From NCBI GenBank assembly GCA_902363375.1, contig CABIZX010000001.1, forward strand, positions 620,001 to 684,000: DNA of 64,000 nucleotides, in the 5' to 3' direction. Of the stretch, positions 49,545 to 59,294 are shown in pieces. The position numbers and the translations under genes were made by a program. Source of the stretch: Clostridiaceae bacterium. Its GTDB lineage: Bacteria > Bacillota > Clostridia > Clostridiales > Clostridiaceae. Numbering within the stretch: position 1 is the stretch's first letter; every line of letters begins with the position of its first letter. Below the pieces are notes generated by a model. That model made no database searches and had not been told where the DNA came from. It was given only the letters and a program-made list of their open reading frames with translations.

Positions 49545-51404
49545 ATGAATAAAATTTCAGATGACATTCTATATAGAGTTGAAAAACCTGCTAGATATAT
49601 AGGTGGAGAGTTAAACTCATACAATAAAGATAAAAGTAGTATAGATATTAGATATGCCTTTTGCTTTCCAGATGTTTATGAAGTGGCTATGTCACATTTG
49701 GGAACAAAGATATTATATCATACCATGAATGAGAGAGAGGATACATTCTGCGAAAGATGTTTTGCACCTTGGCCAGATATGGAAAAACTTCTAAGAGAAA
49801 ATAATATTCCACTAGGAACTCTTGAGACTAAGGATTCTCTAAGTGAATTTGATATTCTAGGATTTACTCTTCAATATGAAATGAGCTATACTAACATATT
49901 AAATATGTTAGATATGTGTAGTATACCCGTTAGAGCATCAGAAAGAGGAGATGAATATCCTATCATTATGATGGGAGGACCTTGTGCTTATAACCCTGAG
50001 CCACTGTATGATATAGCCGATGTATTTATATTGGGAGAAGGGGAGCAGGTTACTCATGAAGTTTTAGATGTATATAAAGAAATGAAGGGAAGACCAAAGG
50101 CTGAATATTTAAGAGCTATATCAAAGATTCAAGGAGTATATGTACCATCCCTTTACGACGTGACCTATAATGAAGACGGAACTATTAAGGAAATGGCACC
50201 AAAGTATGAAGATGTACCTAAAACAGTAAAAAAGAGAATCGTTGCTGATTTTAATGCTAATAATTTCCCTGATAAGTTCATAGTTCCGTACACAGAAATT
50301 ATTCATGATAGAATTGTCATAGAAACATTTAGAGGATGTACAAGGGGTTGTAGATTCTGTCAAGCAGGAATGATATATAGGCCTGTTAGAGAAAAAACTA
50401 CAGAAAAGCTTATGGAAGAAATAGATGTACTTATAAAAAATACAGGATACGAAGAGATTTCTTTAAGTTCCCTAAGTATATGTGATTATTCTAATATTCA
50501 AAATTTGATTTTTTCTTTAATTGAAAAATATGGAGAAGATAAGATAGGAGTATCTATACCATCAATTAGAATAGATGCTTTTTCTGTAGATTTAATAAAA
50601 GAAATACAAAAGGTAAGGAAAACAGGTTTAACTTTTGCACCAGAAGCTGGAACTCAAAGAATGAGAGATGTAATAAACAAAGGTGTAACAGAAGAAGACT
50701 TACTGAGATCCGCTAGAAATGCATTTGAATCTGGATGGTCTACAATAAAGTTATACTTTGTTATAGGACTTCCATATGAAACTGTAGAGGATGTAGAAGG
50801 AATCGCACATTTAGCTGAAAAAGTTGTAGAGGAATATTTCAATGTACCTAAGAATGTAAGAAAGAGAGGACTGAGGGTTACAGTAAGCACTTCAATACTA
50901 GTACCAAAGCCATTTACGCCTTTCCAATGGGCACCGATGAACCAAGTGCCAGAGGTAAGAGAAAAAATTTCTAGTCTTAGAGATGCTATAAAAAGTAAAG
51001 CTATTAACTACAACTGGCATGAATCTCAATTAAGCTACTTAGAAGCTGTGTTTGCAAGAGGCGATAGAAGGCTTTGTGATGTTTTAGTAAAGGCATTTGA
51101 AAAAGGAGCTAGATTTGACGGTTGGAATGAATATTTTAACTTTGAATTATGGCAGGAAGCTTTTGAGGAATGTGGAGTAGATGGAGAATTCTATGCTTAT
51201 AGGGAAAGAAGTTATGATGAAGTCTTACCATGGGATTTCATAGATATAGGAGTAAGTAAAAAGTACCTAATAAGTGAAAATGAGAAAGCCAAGGAGATGG
51301 TTTTAACACCAGACTGTAGAGAGAAATGCACAGGATGTGGGATAAATACTAGCTTTAAGGAAAGGAAGTGCTTTGATGGTGCGTTATTTAATAAAATACA
51401 GTAA
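49545..51404 (+). CDS. TIGR03960 family B12-binding radical SAM protein
   Basis: A 619-residue radical-SAM protein. The N-terminal B12-binding-like part includes FDILGFTLQYEMSYTNILN and GGPCAYNPEP; the radical-SAM core starts at FRGCTRGCRFCQAGM, with CxxxCxxC for the 4Fe-4S cluster, and TFAPEAGTQRMRDVINK follows. A C-terminal cluster CREKCTGCG may bind another metal or cluster. It always pairs with the TIGR03936 protein, which overlaps its 3' end here. The substrate is unknown; the next genes act on RNA and ribosomes, suggesting an RNA or ribosomal target. Confidence 0.9.
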   Translation: MNKISDDILYRVEKPARYIGGELNSYNKDKSSIDIRYAFCFPDVYEVAMSHLGTKILYHTMNEREDTFCERCFAPWPDMEKLLRENNIPLGTLETKDSLSEFDILGFTLQYEMSYTNILNMLDMCSIPVRASERGDEYPIIMMGGPCAYNPEPLYDIADVFILGEGEQVTHEVLDVYKEMKGRPKAEYLRAISKIQGVYVPSLYDVTYNEDGTIKEMAPKYEDVPKTVKKRIVADFNANNFPDKFIVPYTEIIHDRIVIETFRGCTRGCRFCQAGMIYRPVREKTTEKLMEEIDVLIKNTGYEEISLSSLSICDYSNIQNLIFSLIEKYGEDKIGVSIPSIRIDAFSVDLIKEIQKVRKTGLTFAPEAGTQRMRDVINKGVTEEDLLRSARNAFESGWSTIKLYFVIGLPYETVEDVEGIAHLAEKVVEEYFNVPKNVRKRGLRVTVSTSILVPKPFTPFQWAPMNQVPEVREKISSLRDAIKSKAINYNWHESQLSYLEAVFARGDRRLCDVLVKAFEKGARFDGWNEYFNFELWQEAFEECGVDGEFYAYRERSYDEVLPWDFIDIGVSKKYLISENEKAKEMVLTPDCREKCTGCGINTSFKERKCFDGALFNKIQ

Positions 51405-52080
51405 AGAAAGTGATATAAAATTTTTATCTCACTTAGATTTAATGAGAACTATACAGAGAGTCATAAGAAGAGCAAAACTTCCTATAGAATACTCTAAGGG
51501 ATTTAATCCTCACATGAGTATATCTATAGCACAGCCTTTATCAGTAGGAGTATACTCTACAGGAGAGTATTTGGACACTGTATTTACAAAAGATATGGAT
51601 GAAGAAGAAATTTTAAAATCTTTAAATGAAAACACTGTAGGTGGAGTTAAGTTTTTATCTGTTACTAAAGTAGCTAGAAAAGAAGGGCAAAAGAATAAGC
51701 AGGCAATGGCTACTATAGATGCAGCTAGATATATAATAAAGCTTAAATTGAAGGATGAAACTGAAGTAGATATGGATTCCATGATGGCATTAAATCAATG
51801 GACAATTTTAAAAAAATCTAAATCAGGGGAAAAGGAAACAGATATTAAACCCTTAGTTAAAGAGATAAAATATTCTATAAAGGATGGTATATTAACTATA
51901 GAATCACTTCTTAGCTGTGGAAGCAGAGAAAATTTATCTCCAAGTTTGTTAAGTGAATTTATAAAAACTCATGTGAATGGAATAAAAGAAGATGCCTTTG
52001 TTGATATAAAAAGAATAGAAATGTATGCTTTTAAAGGGAAAGAATTAATTTCACTTCAAGAGTTTTTTGCTCAGTATTAG
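51376..52080 (+). CDS. TIGR03936 family (DUF2344) protein
   Basis: Partner of the TIGR03960 protein, overlapping its gene by 29 bases. The 234 residues start with the family segment YLIKYSKESDIKFLSHLDLMR and contain LPIEYSKGFNPHMSIS and QPLSVGVYSTGEYLD. ATG 51376 is preferred over TTG 51373, with GGAAG 7 bases upstream. In some bacteria the two are fused. Function unknown. Confidence 0.9.
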   Translation: MVRYLIKYSKESDIKFLSHLDLMRTIQRVIRRAKLPIEYSKGFNPHMSISIAQPLSVGVYSTGEYLDTVFTKDMDEEEILKSLNENTVGGVKFLSVTKVARKEGQKNKQAMATIDAARYIIKLKLKDETEVDMDSMMALNQWTILKKSKSGEKETDIKPLVKEIKYSIKDGILTIESLLSCGSRENLSPSLLSEFIKTHVNGIKEDAFVDIKRIEMYAFKGKELISLQEFFAQY

Positions 52081-52091
52081 GAGTTGATCTA

Positions 52092-53555
52092 ATGAAAAAA
52101 ATATTCATAGAAAGACAAAATAGATTACTAAAGATTGCAGTGAAATATGGTGATAGTCTTAAAGAATGTTTTATCGAAGAAGAAACAGATAGTCCCAAGG
52201 TAGGAGATATTTATAGAGGTGTAGTAAAGAATATAGTTACATCTATTAAAGGGGCTTTTATAGATGTAGGCTATAGTAAAAACTGCTATCTTTCATTAAC
52301 TGAAGCGAATTATGAAAATACCCTTAAAAAGGGCGATGAGGTTATGGTGGAAATCATAAAAGAAGAAATAGGAAAAAAGGGACCTAAGGTGACTAGAAGT
52401 ATTTCTTTGCCAGGAGCTTATGCGGTATTAACAAAAGAACATAATAAATTAGAAATATCCTCCAAAATTAAAAATAAGGACTTTAAAGAATTGGTAGAAA
52501 GTTCTATATCAAAGCCAGAGAATATTGGAATAGTAATTAGAACTAAGGCTGAAAATATAGATATAAGTATCTTAAGAGAAGAGATAGAGGAATTAATACA
52601 TAGATATAAAGATATATGTAATAAGTTTACATACTCATCTAAAGTTGGTCCTCTTTATAAAGATAAAGGAATTCTCAGTAGAATTTTAAGAAACTATACT
52701 GAGGATGGGGCTCAGATATTTGTTGATAATTATGATGACTATTTTTACTATGAGAATCTAATTAAAGGGAAACAGCTAAAAAATGTTCATATTAACTTTT
52801 ATGAGGGACCTTTATCTATATTTGATAATTACGGTATAGAGAAAGAAATTTTAGCATTAAGACATAATAAAATTAATTTGAGTAGTGGGGGAAATATTGT
52901 TCTGGAACGTACTGAAGCTATGAATGTAGTTGATGTAAACACTGCTAAGAATATAAAAAATTCTTTAAAAGATAGTAGTATCGTAGTAACCAATAAAGAG
53001 GCTGCTAAGGAGATTGTAAAGCAAATAAGATTAAGAAATTTAGGTGGAATAATAGTAATAGATTTTGTAGATATGAAATCTGATGAAGATAAAGCAGTAG
53101 TTTTAAAGGTATTACAAGAAGAATTTAAAGATGATAAACATAATACAAAAATATATCCTTTTACAGAATTAAACTTAATACAAATAACCAGAAAAAAATA
53201 TGGGAAATCCATATGTGATTATGTATTTAATTCTTGTGAACATTGTAAGGGTACAGGGGAGAAGGTATCTTTAAAATACTTATTAAGTATTTTAAGAGGA
53301 AAAGTAAACAAAATAAAATTAGACCAGGAAATTAAGAATATTTATATGGAGCTAGATAAAAACTATGAAAGTGAAATAAAAAGTGACATAATTACTTTTG
53401 CAGAAGAATTAAATGCATTAGATTGTGATATTTTTATTAGATTTCAAGAAAGCTTAGATAATTTTAAAGTTGAGCCACTAATCTTTCATAGTCAAATAGA
53501 GGATATGAGAGAACTTCAAGTATTTTCAGCAAAGCTCAAATATGTAAAAAATTAA
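52092..53555 (+). CDS. rng: ribonuclease G/E family protein
   Basis: Endoribonuclease acting on rRNA precursors and mRNAs. The 487 residues have an N-terminal S1 domain (VKNIVTSIKGAFIDVGYSKNCYL), the catalytic region with Asp residues in NVVDVNTAKN and IVIDFVDMKSDEDK, and the zinc-link CEHCKGTGE. It lacks the C-terminal scaffold of E. coli RNase E, so it is RNase G-like. It sits 11 bases after the TIGR03936 gene and upstream of rplU, a common clostridial arrangement. Confidence 0.92.
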   Translation: MKKIFIERQNRLLKIAVKYGDSLKECFIEEETDSPKVGDIYRGVVKNIVTSIKGAFIDVGYSKNCYLSLTEANYENTLKKGDEVMVEIIKEEIGKKGPKVTRSISLPGAYAVLTKEHNKLEISSKIKNKDFKELVESSISKPENIGIVIRTKAENIDISILREEIEELIHRYKDICNKFTYSSKVGPLYKDKGILSRILRNYTEDGAQIFVDNYDDYFYYENLIKGKQLKNVHINFYEGPLSIFDNYGIEKEILALRHNKINLSSGGNIVLERTEAMNVVDVNTAKNIKNSLKDSSIVVTNKEAAKEIVKQIRLRNLGGIIVIDFVDMKSDEDKAVVLKVLQEEFKDDKHNTKIYPFTELNLIQITRKKYGKSICDYVFNSCEHCKGTGEKVSLKYLLSILRGKVNKIKLDQEIKNIYMELDKNYESEIKSDIITFAEELNALDCDIFIRFQESLDNFKVEPLIFHSQIEDMRELQVFSAKLKYVKN

Positions 53556-53580
53556 AAAATATAAAATTGGTATAAGTTGC

Positions 53581-53609
53581 TTTACAATCATTATACTATG
53601 TGTTAAAAT
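53581..53609 (+). promoter_or_regulatory. sigma-A promoter of rplU
   Basis: TTTACA (53581-53586), 17-base spacer, TAAAAT (53604-53609), just after rng. Confidence 0.75.
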
Positions 53610-53615
53610 GTCATT

Positions 53616-53704
53616 TGTAGACCGCACACATAAGGTTTTTAAAATTAACTTAGATAGTTTTATGTAAGTTATACCTGAGATGGCGAGACTGGATTGAGGA
53701 GGTG
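53616..53704 (+). promoter_or_regulatory. L21 ribosomal protein leader
   Basis: The leader contains AGACCGCACACA and CTGAGATGGCGAGACTGG before the binding site GAGGAGG. A central helix TAACTTA/TAAGTTA and a flanking AGGT/ACCT pairing are visible. This fits the L21 leader family known upstream of rplU in Firmicutes; the family call is from memory of the consensus. Confidence 0.6.
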
Positions 53705-53710
53705 TATTTA

Positions 53711-54022
53711 ATGTACGCAGTTTTACTTACTGGAGGAAAGCAATACAAAGTTCAAGAGGGAGACGTTTTATTCGTTGAAAAACTTGAAGCTGAAGTTGAT
53801 TCAACTGTAGAATTCGATAAAGTTTTAGCAGTTGGAAAAGAAGATGGTTTAGTAATTGGAAAACCTGTAGTTGAAGGAGCTAAAGTTGTTGCTAAAGTTG
53901 TAGCACAAGGAAAAGCTAAAAAAGTTATAGTTTTCAAATATAAGCCAAAGAAAGACTACAGAAAGAAACAAGGTCATAGACAACCATTTACTAAAGTTGT
54001 AATAGAGAAGATTGAAGCTTAA
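53711..54022 (+). CDS. rplU: 50S ribosomal protein L21
   Basis: The 103-residue product starts [18 protein letters not shown] and ends with the basic [21 protein letters not shown] stretch, typical of L21. ATG 53711 follows GAGGAGGTG; the frame opens three codons upstream with GTG inside that region. It leads the rplU-prp-rpmA operon. Confidence 0.98.
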   Translation: MYAVLLTGGKQYKVQEGDVLFVEKLEAEVDSTVEFDKVLAVGKEDGLVIGKPVVEGAKVVAKVVAQGKAKKVIVFKYKPKKDYRKKQGHRQPFTKVVIEKIEA

Positions 54023-54024
54023 TT

Positions 54025-54372
54025 ATGATTAAAGTAAATTTTAAGAGAAAAAAAAGCATGTTAGTATCGTTCCAAGTGGATGGTCATGCTGAGTATTTTG
54101 ATGTTAAAGAAAATACCACAGTTTATGATGATGTTGTTTGTGGTTCTGTAAGTAATTTAGCACAGGTAACTATCTTAGGAGTGTTAGAAGTGTTAAATCT
54201 AAAACCTACATATATCGCGGAGGAAGGAAACATAGCTTTAGATGTATCTAAGTTATCTCAAGTGGAAATAGAAAGTACACAAGTCCTACTAGAAACGATG
54301 TTATTAGGCTTAAAGAATTTAGAAATTAGTTATGGAAAATATATCAAAGTTGTAATAGAGGAGGTGCAGTGA
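54025..54372 (+). CDS. prp: ribosomal-processing cysteine protease Prp
   Basis: Cysteine protease that removes the N-terminal extension of L27 in Firmicutes. The 115-residue protein carries H21 in VDGHAEYF and C39 in [11 protein letters not shown], the catalytic pair. The spacing between them (18 residues) is longer than in the S. aureus protein (12, from memory). It lies 2 bases after rplU and 1 base before rpmA, its substrate gene. Confidence 0.92.
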   Translation: MIKVNFKRKKSMLVSFQVDGHAEYFDVKENTTVYDDVVCGSVSNLAQVTILGVLEVLNLKPTYIAEEGNIALDVSKLSQVEIESTQVLLETMLLGLKNLEISYGKYIKVVIEEVQ

Positions 54373-54373
54373 T

Positions 54374-54676
54374 ATGTTACTAATAAACCTTCAGTTATGT
54401 GCTCACAAAAAAGGAGTAGGTAGCTCTAAGAACGGTAGAGACAGTGAATCTAAGAGATTAGGGGTTAAGCGTGCAGACGGACAATTTGTACTTGCAGGAA
54501 ACATCCTTGTAAGACAAAGAGGAACAAAAATTCACCCAGGTACAAACGTTGGTATCGGTGGAGATGACACTCTTTTCGCTAAGGTTGATGGAGTTGTAAG
54601 ATTTGAAAGAATGGGTAAAGACAAGAAAAAAGCTAGTGTTTATCCAATCGATGTAGAAGTTGCAATAGCCGAATAG
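54374..54676 (+). CDS. rpmA: 50S ribosomal protein L27 with cleavable N-terminal extension
   Basis: L27 lines the peptidyl transferase centre. The 100 residues begin [20 protein letters not shown], in which the first nine residues form the Firmicute pre-sequence removed by Prp before Ala-10. Related clostridia usually read LQLF or LQFF before the cleaved bond; here it is LQLC (TTA TGT). The remaining sequence [21 protein letters not shown] is standard. AGGAGGTG precedes the start. Confidence 0.98.
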   Translation: MLLINLQLCAHKKGVGSSKNGRDSESKRLGVKRADGQFVLAGNILVRQRGTKIHPGTNVGIGGDDTLFAKVDGVVRFERMGKDKKKASVYPIDVEVAIAE

Positions 54677-54681
54677 TTTAT

Positions 54682-54706
54682 AAAGCACCCGTAAGGGTGC
54701 TTTTTT
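54682..54706 (+). terminator. intrinsic terminator after rpmA
   Basis: 9-bp GC-rich stem (54682-54690 with 54695-54703), loop GTAA, then T run. Confidence 0.9.
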
Positions 54707-54881
54707 ATGACATAGGAACAATTATAGTTAATTTCTATGTTATAAAAAAACATCCCTAGGTGTTATAGTTTTAAAATAAAGCATAGGTAAAATTATTATT
54801 TTGGTAAATAATAATACTAGGATACTTAGCTTTAATTCATGAAAATATCAAAGGATATTTTGTTAGGAAGGTGAAATAACA

Positions 54882-56159
54882 ATGTTTATAGATACAGCCA
54901 AAATTTTTGTACAGTCCGGAGATGGTGGTAATGGTTCCATACATTTTAGAAGAGAAAAATTTGCCCCATTAGGTGGACCAGATGGCGGAGATGGTGGAGA
55001 TGGTGGAAGTGTTATATTAGTTGTAGATAATAATATGACTACCCTATTGGATTTTTCTTATCATCGTAAGTTCGTGGCTCCAAATGGAGGTAAGGGTGAA
55101 GGGTCTAAATGTTATGGAAAATCAGGAGAAGACCTTATAATCAAGGTTCCAATGGGAACTATAGTTAAAGACTTTGAAACAGATAAAGTTATGTGTGATT
55201 TAGCTCACGCTGGTGATAGTTTCGTAGTATGCAGAGGTGGAAAAGGTGGAAAAGGAAATGCTAAGTTCTGTACACCAACAAGACAGGCACCAAATTTTGC
55301 AGAGCCAGGAATGCCTGGAGAAGAAAGATGGATAAAGTTAGAGCTTAAGCTTTTAGCAGATGTGGGACTTTTAGGCTTCCCTAACGTCGGAAAATCAACT
55401 CTTTTATCTATGGTATCAAAAGCTAGACCAAAGATAGCTAATTATCACTTTACAACTATAAAACCAAATCTGGGAGTAGTAGCAGTAAAAAGTATAGAAC
55501 CTTTTGTTATTGCAGATATTCCAGGTATTATAGAAGGTGCAGCAGAAGGTGTAGGTTTAGGTCTAGAGTTTTTAAGACATATAGAAAGAACTAGAATGCT
55601 TATTCATGTAGTTGATATCTCAGGAGTAGAGGGAAGAGACCCTATAGAAGACTTTAAGAGAATTAATGAAGAACTTAAGAAGTATAGTATAAAACTATGG
55701 GATAGACCTCAGATAATTGCTGCAAATAAGTCTGATATGCTATATGATGAAGAGATCTATGAAAACTTTAAAGAAGAATTAAAATCTATGGGTTATGATA
55801 AGGTGTATAAGATATCAGCAGCTACTAATGAGGGCGTAGATGAGCTCATGAAGGCTGCAGCTGAAATGCTTAGCACAATTCCAGTAAAAGAACTAGAAAT
55901 TTCAGAAGAAGACAAATTTATTCCAGAAGAAAAGAGATTTACTTATGAAATAAATGAGATTGAAGATGGAATATTTGAGATTACAGGTTCTTTTGTAGAT
56001 AGATTGCTAAACAGTGTAAATATAAATGACCCAGATTCACTAAGATATTTCCATAAAGTTTTACGAAATAAAGGAATTATTGATGAATTAAAGGAAATGG
56101 GAATACAAGATGGTGATTTAGTAAGATTAAATGATTTTGAATTTGAGTTCTTATTATAA
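54882..56159 (+). CDS. obg: GTPase Obg/CgtA
   Basis: Essential GTPase in 50S assembly and stress response. The 425 residues have the glycine-rich Obg domain ([29 protein letters not shown]), the G domain with GFPNVGKST from G165, DIPGIIEGA and ANKSD, and a C-terminal OCT domain (about residues 345-425). AGGAAGGTG precedes the ATG. It follows rpmA as in most Firmicutes. Confidence 0.98.
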   Translation: MFIDTAKIFVQSGDGGNGSIHFRREKFAPLGGPDGGDGGDGGSVILVVDNNMTTLLDFSYHRKFVAPNGGKGEGSKCYGKSGEDLIIKVPMGTIVKDFETDKVMCDLAHAGDSFVVCRGGKGGKGNAKFCTPTRQAPNFAEPGMPGEERWIKLELKLLADVGLLGFPNVGKSTLLSMVSKARPKIANYHFTTIKPNLGVVAVKSIEPFVIADIPGIIEGAAEGVGLGLEFLRHIERTRMLIHVVDISGVEGRDPIEDFKRINEELKKYSIKLWDRPQIIAANKSDMLYDEEIYENFKEELKSMGYDKVYKISAATNEGVDELMKAAAEMLSTIPVKELEISEEDKFIPEEKRFTYEINEIEDGIFEITGSFVDRLLNSVNINDPDSLRYFHKVLRNKGIIDELKEMGIQDGDLVRLNDFEFEFLL

Positions 56160-56179
56160 AATTAGGGGGAAATAGTAAA

Positions 56180-56473
56180 ATGATAACAACAAAACAAAGA
56201 AGCTATCTAAGATCTATTGGAAATCAATTAGTACCTATATTCCAAGTAGGAAAAGGTGGAATAGAAGAGAATTTTATTAAGCAAATAGATCAAGCTTTAG
56301 AATCTAGAGAGCTTATTAAGATAAAAACTTTAAATAATAGTGGAATTACAGCAAGAGAAGCATCAGAGATATTATGTGAAGAATTAGGATGTGAAGGAAT
56401 TCAAGCTATAGGAAGTAAATTAGTTATATATCGTAAATCTAAGAAAAATCCTAAAATAGAACTTCCTAAATAA
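56180..56473 (+). CDS. yhbY: YhbY family ribosome assembly RNA-binding protein
   Basis: A 97-residue CRM-domain protein: TTKQRSYLRSIGNQLVPIFQVGKGG and the GxxG-like IGSKLVIYRK. It associates with pre-50S particles. It is 20 bases after obg and followed by a 129-base gap before nadD. Confidence 0.92.
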   Translation: MITTKQRSYLRSIGNQLVPIFQVGKGGIEENFIKQIDQALESRELIKIKTLNNSGITAREASEILCEELGCEGIQAIGSKLVIYRKSKKNPKIELPK

Positions 56474-56602
56474 AATTATATGTATATATCTATATATAAT
56501 ATTTAAAATAATTTTAACTATTATGTAACTTTTGCTAGGTATTAATCTTTTCGGTTGGTAAAATACTTCATATATGATATCATGATTTAAAGAGGGAATA
56601 AC

Positions 56603-57211
56603 ATGAAGAAAGCAATTTTTGGAGGAACCTTTGATCCTATCCACATAGGGCATATTCATATAGCATATGAAGCACTATATAATTTAGAATTAGATGAAGT
56701 CATATTTATGCCAAATGGTCATCCACCTCATAAGAGAAACAGGTTAGTGACAGAAGAGAAGTTTAGGTATGAAATGGTTTCAAGAGCTATAGAAGGGGAA
56801 GAAAAGTTTTCTATAAGTGATTTTGAGATAAAAAGTAATAGTTTGAGTTATACCTATAATACGTTAATGTATTTTAATGATATAGAGCCCAATACACAAT
56901 GGTATTTCTTAGTTGGAGTAGATAGTTTAATGACATTAAGGCAGTGGAAAAATATTGATATTATACTAGATAACTGCACTTTAGTTGTATTTTCTAGAAC
57001 AGGATATACTATAGATGATGTATTAAAGATGAAAAGAGATTTAGAGCAAGAGTATAATAAAGAAATAATTCTGTTAGAAATGTCTCTTTTAGATATATCA
57101 TCTACAGAAATAAAAAAGAAAATTTCAGAAGATAAAATAGTTACTTATCTTCTTCCACAAGGTGTGGATGAGGTAATTAACAAATATAATTTATATAGAA
57201 ATAAGGTGTAA
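56603..57211 (+). CDS. nadD: nicotinate-nucleotide adenylyltransferase
   Basis: Makes deamido-NAD from nicotinate mononucleotide and ATP. The 202 residues include GGTFDPIHIGHIHIA (HxGH active site), MPNGHPPHKR and ISSTEIKKKI (the ISSTxIR motif). It lies 3 bases before yqeK, the standard pair. Confidence 0.96.
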   Translation: MKKAIFGGTFDPIHIGHIHIAYEALYNLELDEVIFMPNGHPPHKRNRLVTEEKFRYEMVSRAIEGEEKFSISDFEIKSNSLSYTYNTLMYFNDIEPNTQWYFLVGVDSLMTLRQWKNIDIILDNCTLVVFSRTGYTIDDVLKMKRDLEQEYNKEIILLEMSLLDISSTEIKKKISEDKIVTYLLPQGVDEVINKYNLYRNKV

Positions 57212-57214
57212 TGT

Positions 57215-57787
57215 ATGTGGCAGGAGAATAGAATAAAAGATTATATAAAGATTCATCTTACTAAGGAGAGATATAATCATAGTTTAGGTGTAATGAAAAC
57301 TAGTGAAGAGCTTGCAAAGCACTATGGGATAAATCCTAATAAAGGTAGAATAGCTGGGCTTTGTCATGATTGTGCTAAAAATTTTTCTGCCAATGATTTA
57401 ATTAATAAGGCCAAGAGTAATGGAGAGGTTGTTTCTGGGATATATTATAAATCGCCGCAGCTTTTACATGGATTAATTGGAGCATATATTTCAAAGGAAA
57501 TGTTTCATATAGAAGATGAAGATATTTTAAATGCAATAAAGTATCATACAACAGGACGAGAAAATATGTCAACATTAGAAAAAATAGTTTATATTGCTGA
57601 TTGTATAGAGCCTTCAAGGAGCTTTAAAGGAGTAGAAGAGCTAAGAGTTTTGGCTTATGAAGATTTAAATAAAGCTCTCTTAAAATCCTTTGAGGATAAC
57701 ATTACGTATATATTATCTAGAGGCTCAGTAATACATGTAGATACCATTGAAGCTAGAAATTATTTATTAGTTAATAAAAGAAACTAA
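57215..57787 (+). CDS. yqeK: HD domain protein YqeK, Ap4A hydrolase
   Basis: Symmetrical diadenosine tetraphosphatase of the HD superfamily. The 190 residues have HSLGVMKTSEELAKHY, GLCHDCAKNF (the HD pair) and the KYHTTGRENMSTLEKIVYIADCIEPSR block. In most Firmicutes rsfS follows directly; here there is no rsfS, and a RidA gene follows after 68 bases. Confidence 0.93.
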   Translation: MWQENRIKDYIKIHLTKERYNHSLGVMKTSEELAKHYGINPNKGRIAGLCHDCAKNFSANDLINKAKSNGEVVSGIYYKSPQLLHGLIGAYISKEMFHIEDEDILNAIKYHTTGRENMSTLEKIVYIADCIEPSRSFKGVEELRVLAYEDLNKALLKSFEDNITYILSRGSVIHVDTIEARNYLLVNKRN

Positions 57788-57855
57788 TATTAAATATTAC
57801 TAGATACTTAATTATCTAGATAATATATAATAATTTAATTTTGGGAGGCAAAGAA

Positions 57856-58236
57856 ATGGAGAAAATTATAATCAACACTGAGAAAGCTCCTGCAGCTTTA
57901 GGACCATATTCACAGGCGGTTAAGGTAGGAAACTTACTATACACTTCAGGACAATTACCAATTAATGAAAATGGTGAGCTTGTAAATGATGATATCCAAA
58001 AGGCTACAGCCGTGTGCTTAGAAAATGTTAAAGCAATCCTTGAAGAGGCAGGAACATCTTTAGAGAAAGTTGTAAAAACCTTAGTATTCATAAAAGATAT
58101 GAATGATTTTGCAGCTATGAATGAAGTATATGCAAAATATTTTACATCAAATCCACCAGCAAGATCTTGTGTTCAACCAGGTAGATTACCTAAAGATGCT
58201 TTAGTAGAAATAGAAGTAATAGCAATAGTAGAATAA
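57856..58236 (+). CDS. ridA: RidA family enamine/imine deaminase
   Basis: Hydrolyses reactive enamine and imine intermediates produced by PLP enzymes. The 126 residues contain APAALGPYSQAVKVGNLLY, SGQLPIN, NPPARSCVQ (with the substrate Arg) and LVEIEVIAIVE. ATG 57856 follows GGGAGG; the frame opens five codons upstream. Confidence 0.94.
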   Translation: MEKIIINTEKAPAALGPYSQAVKVGNLLYTSGQLPINENGELVNDDIQKATAVCLENVKAILEEAGTSLEKVVKTLVFIKDMNDFAAMNEVYAKYFTSNPPARSCVQPGRLPKDALVEIEVIAIVE

Positions 58237-58248
58237 TTGATCATGTAA

Positions 58249-58283
58249 TTAAGCCTCCTAAGTAAGGAGGCTTAAATAATTTG
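58249..58283 (+). terminator. intrinsic terminator after ridA
   Basis: 11-bp perfect stem (58249-58259 with 58265-58275), 5-base loop, weak U tract AAATAATTTG following. Confidence 0.7.
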
Positions 58284-58300
58284 TAAACAGAGGTGACTAA

Positions 58301-59203
58301 ATGAGTGTTGTTACATATGAAGTAGGAAAAGATGGTAATGATATAAAGATAAGAGACTATATGAAGGATAATCTAAATCTTTCAGGGAGATTTATCCGTG
58401 GCTCTGCTATGAATAGAAGATTAAGGGTAAATGGCAAGGACGTAAAGCTTAATTATAGGCTCCATGAAGGGGATATTATAGAAGTTACCGTAAATGCAGA
58501 AGAAAGCCAAAATATAGAAGGAGAAGATTTAAATATAAAGGTTATATATGAAGATGATGACCTACTAATAGTTGATAAGCCTCCTTTTATGGTAGTTCAT
58601 CCAACCAAAAGTCATCCTAGTGGAACACTAGCAAATGGTGTTATTCATCACTTTAGGAGCAATAATGATAATTCTATAGTAAGACTAGTTAGTAGGTTAG
58701 ATAGAGATACATCAGGGCTTATAATGATAGCTAAAAACCAGTTTTCACATATGAATCTAGCTAAATCTATGGAAAAAAATCAGATTGAAAAATCTTATCT
58801 AGCTATAATTCATGGTAAACTTGAAAATAATGAAGGAACTATAGATTTACCAATAGGAAGACCTACAAATGAAACTATTAAAAGGGCAGTTTTGGAAGAT
58901 GGTCAAAGAAGTATTACTCATTATAAGATTAGAGAAAGCTATAGAAAAGGAGCTTTGGTGGAATTACTTTTAGAGACAGGAAGAACTCATCAAATAAGGG
59001 TCCATTTAAGTTATGTAGGATGTCCAATATATGGAGAACAATTATATAGTGAATTTAATGATGAAGAATTTATATCACGCCAAGCCCTTCATGCATATGC
59101 TCTAACATTACCACATCCACGCACAGGGATAATATTAAAGTTTAAAAGTCAGATTCCAGAAGATATGCAAAATCTTATAGAAACCCTTAAAGATTTAAAA
59201 TAA
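58301..59203 (+). CDS. RluA family RNA pseudouridine synthase
   Basis: Modifies uridines in rRNA (RluD-like). The 300 residues hold an N-terminal S4-like segment (GRFIRGSAMNRRLRVNGKDV) and the catalytic motif RLDRDTSGL with D134 expected as nucleophile. GRTHQIRVHLSYVGCPIYG is near the end. The specific target position cannot be assigned. It converges with the - strand dacF-like gene. Confidence 0.92.
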   Translation: MSVVTYEVGKDGNDIKIRDYMKDNLNLSGRFIRGSAMNRRLRVNGKDVKLNYRLHEGDIIEVTVNAEESQNIEGEDLNIKVIYEDDDLLIVDKPPFMVVHPTKSHPSGTLANGVIHHFRSNNDNSIVRLVSRLDRDTSGLIMIAKNQFSHMNLAKSMEKNQIEKSYLAIIHGKLENNEGTIDLPIGRPTNETIKRAVLEDGQRSITHYKIRESYRKGALVELLLETGRTHQIRVHLSYVGCPIYGEQLYSEFNDEEFISRQALHAYALTLPHPRTGIILKFKSQIPEDMQNLIETLKDLK

Positions 59204-59230
59204 TTAAAAATCTAATATTAGTGAAAAATA

Positions 59231-59273
59231 AAAAAACTAAGGAATTTTCGTAAAGATAATTTCTTAGTTTTTT
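59231..59273. terminator. bidirectional terminator between convergent genes
   Basis: 16-position stem with one G-U pair (59231-59246 with 59258-59273), A run on one side and T run on the other. It serves the + strand synthase gene and the - strand carboxypeptidase gene. Confidence 0.85.
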
Positions 59274-59294
59274 ATTTTTATTTATTCTATATTA

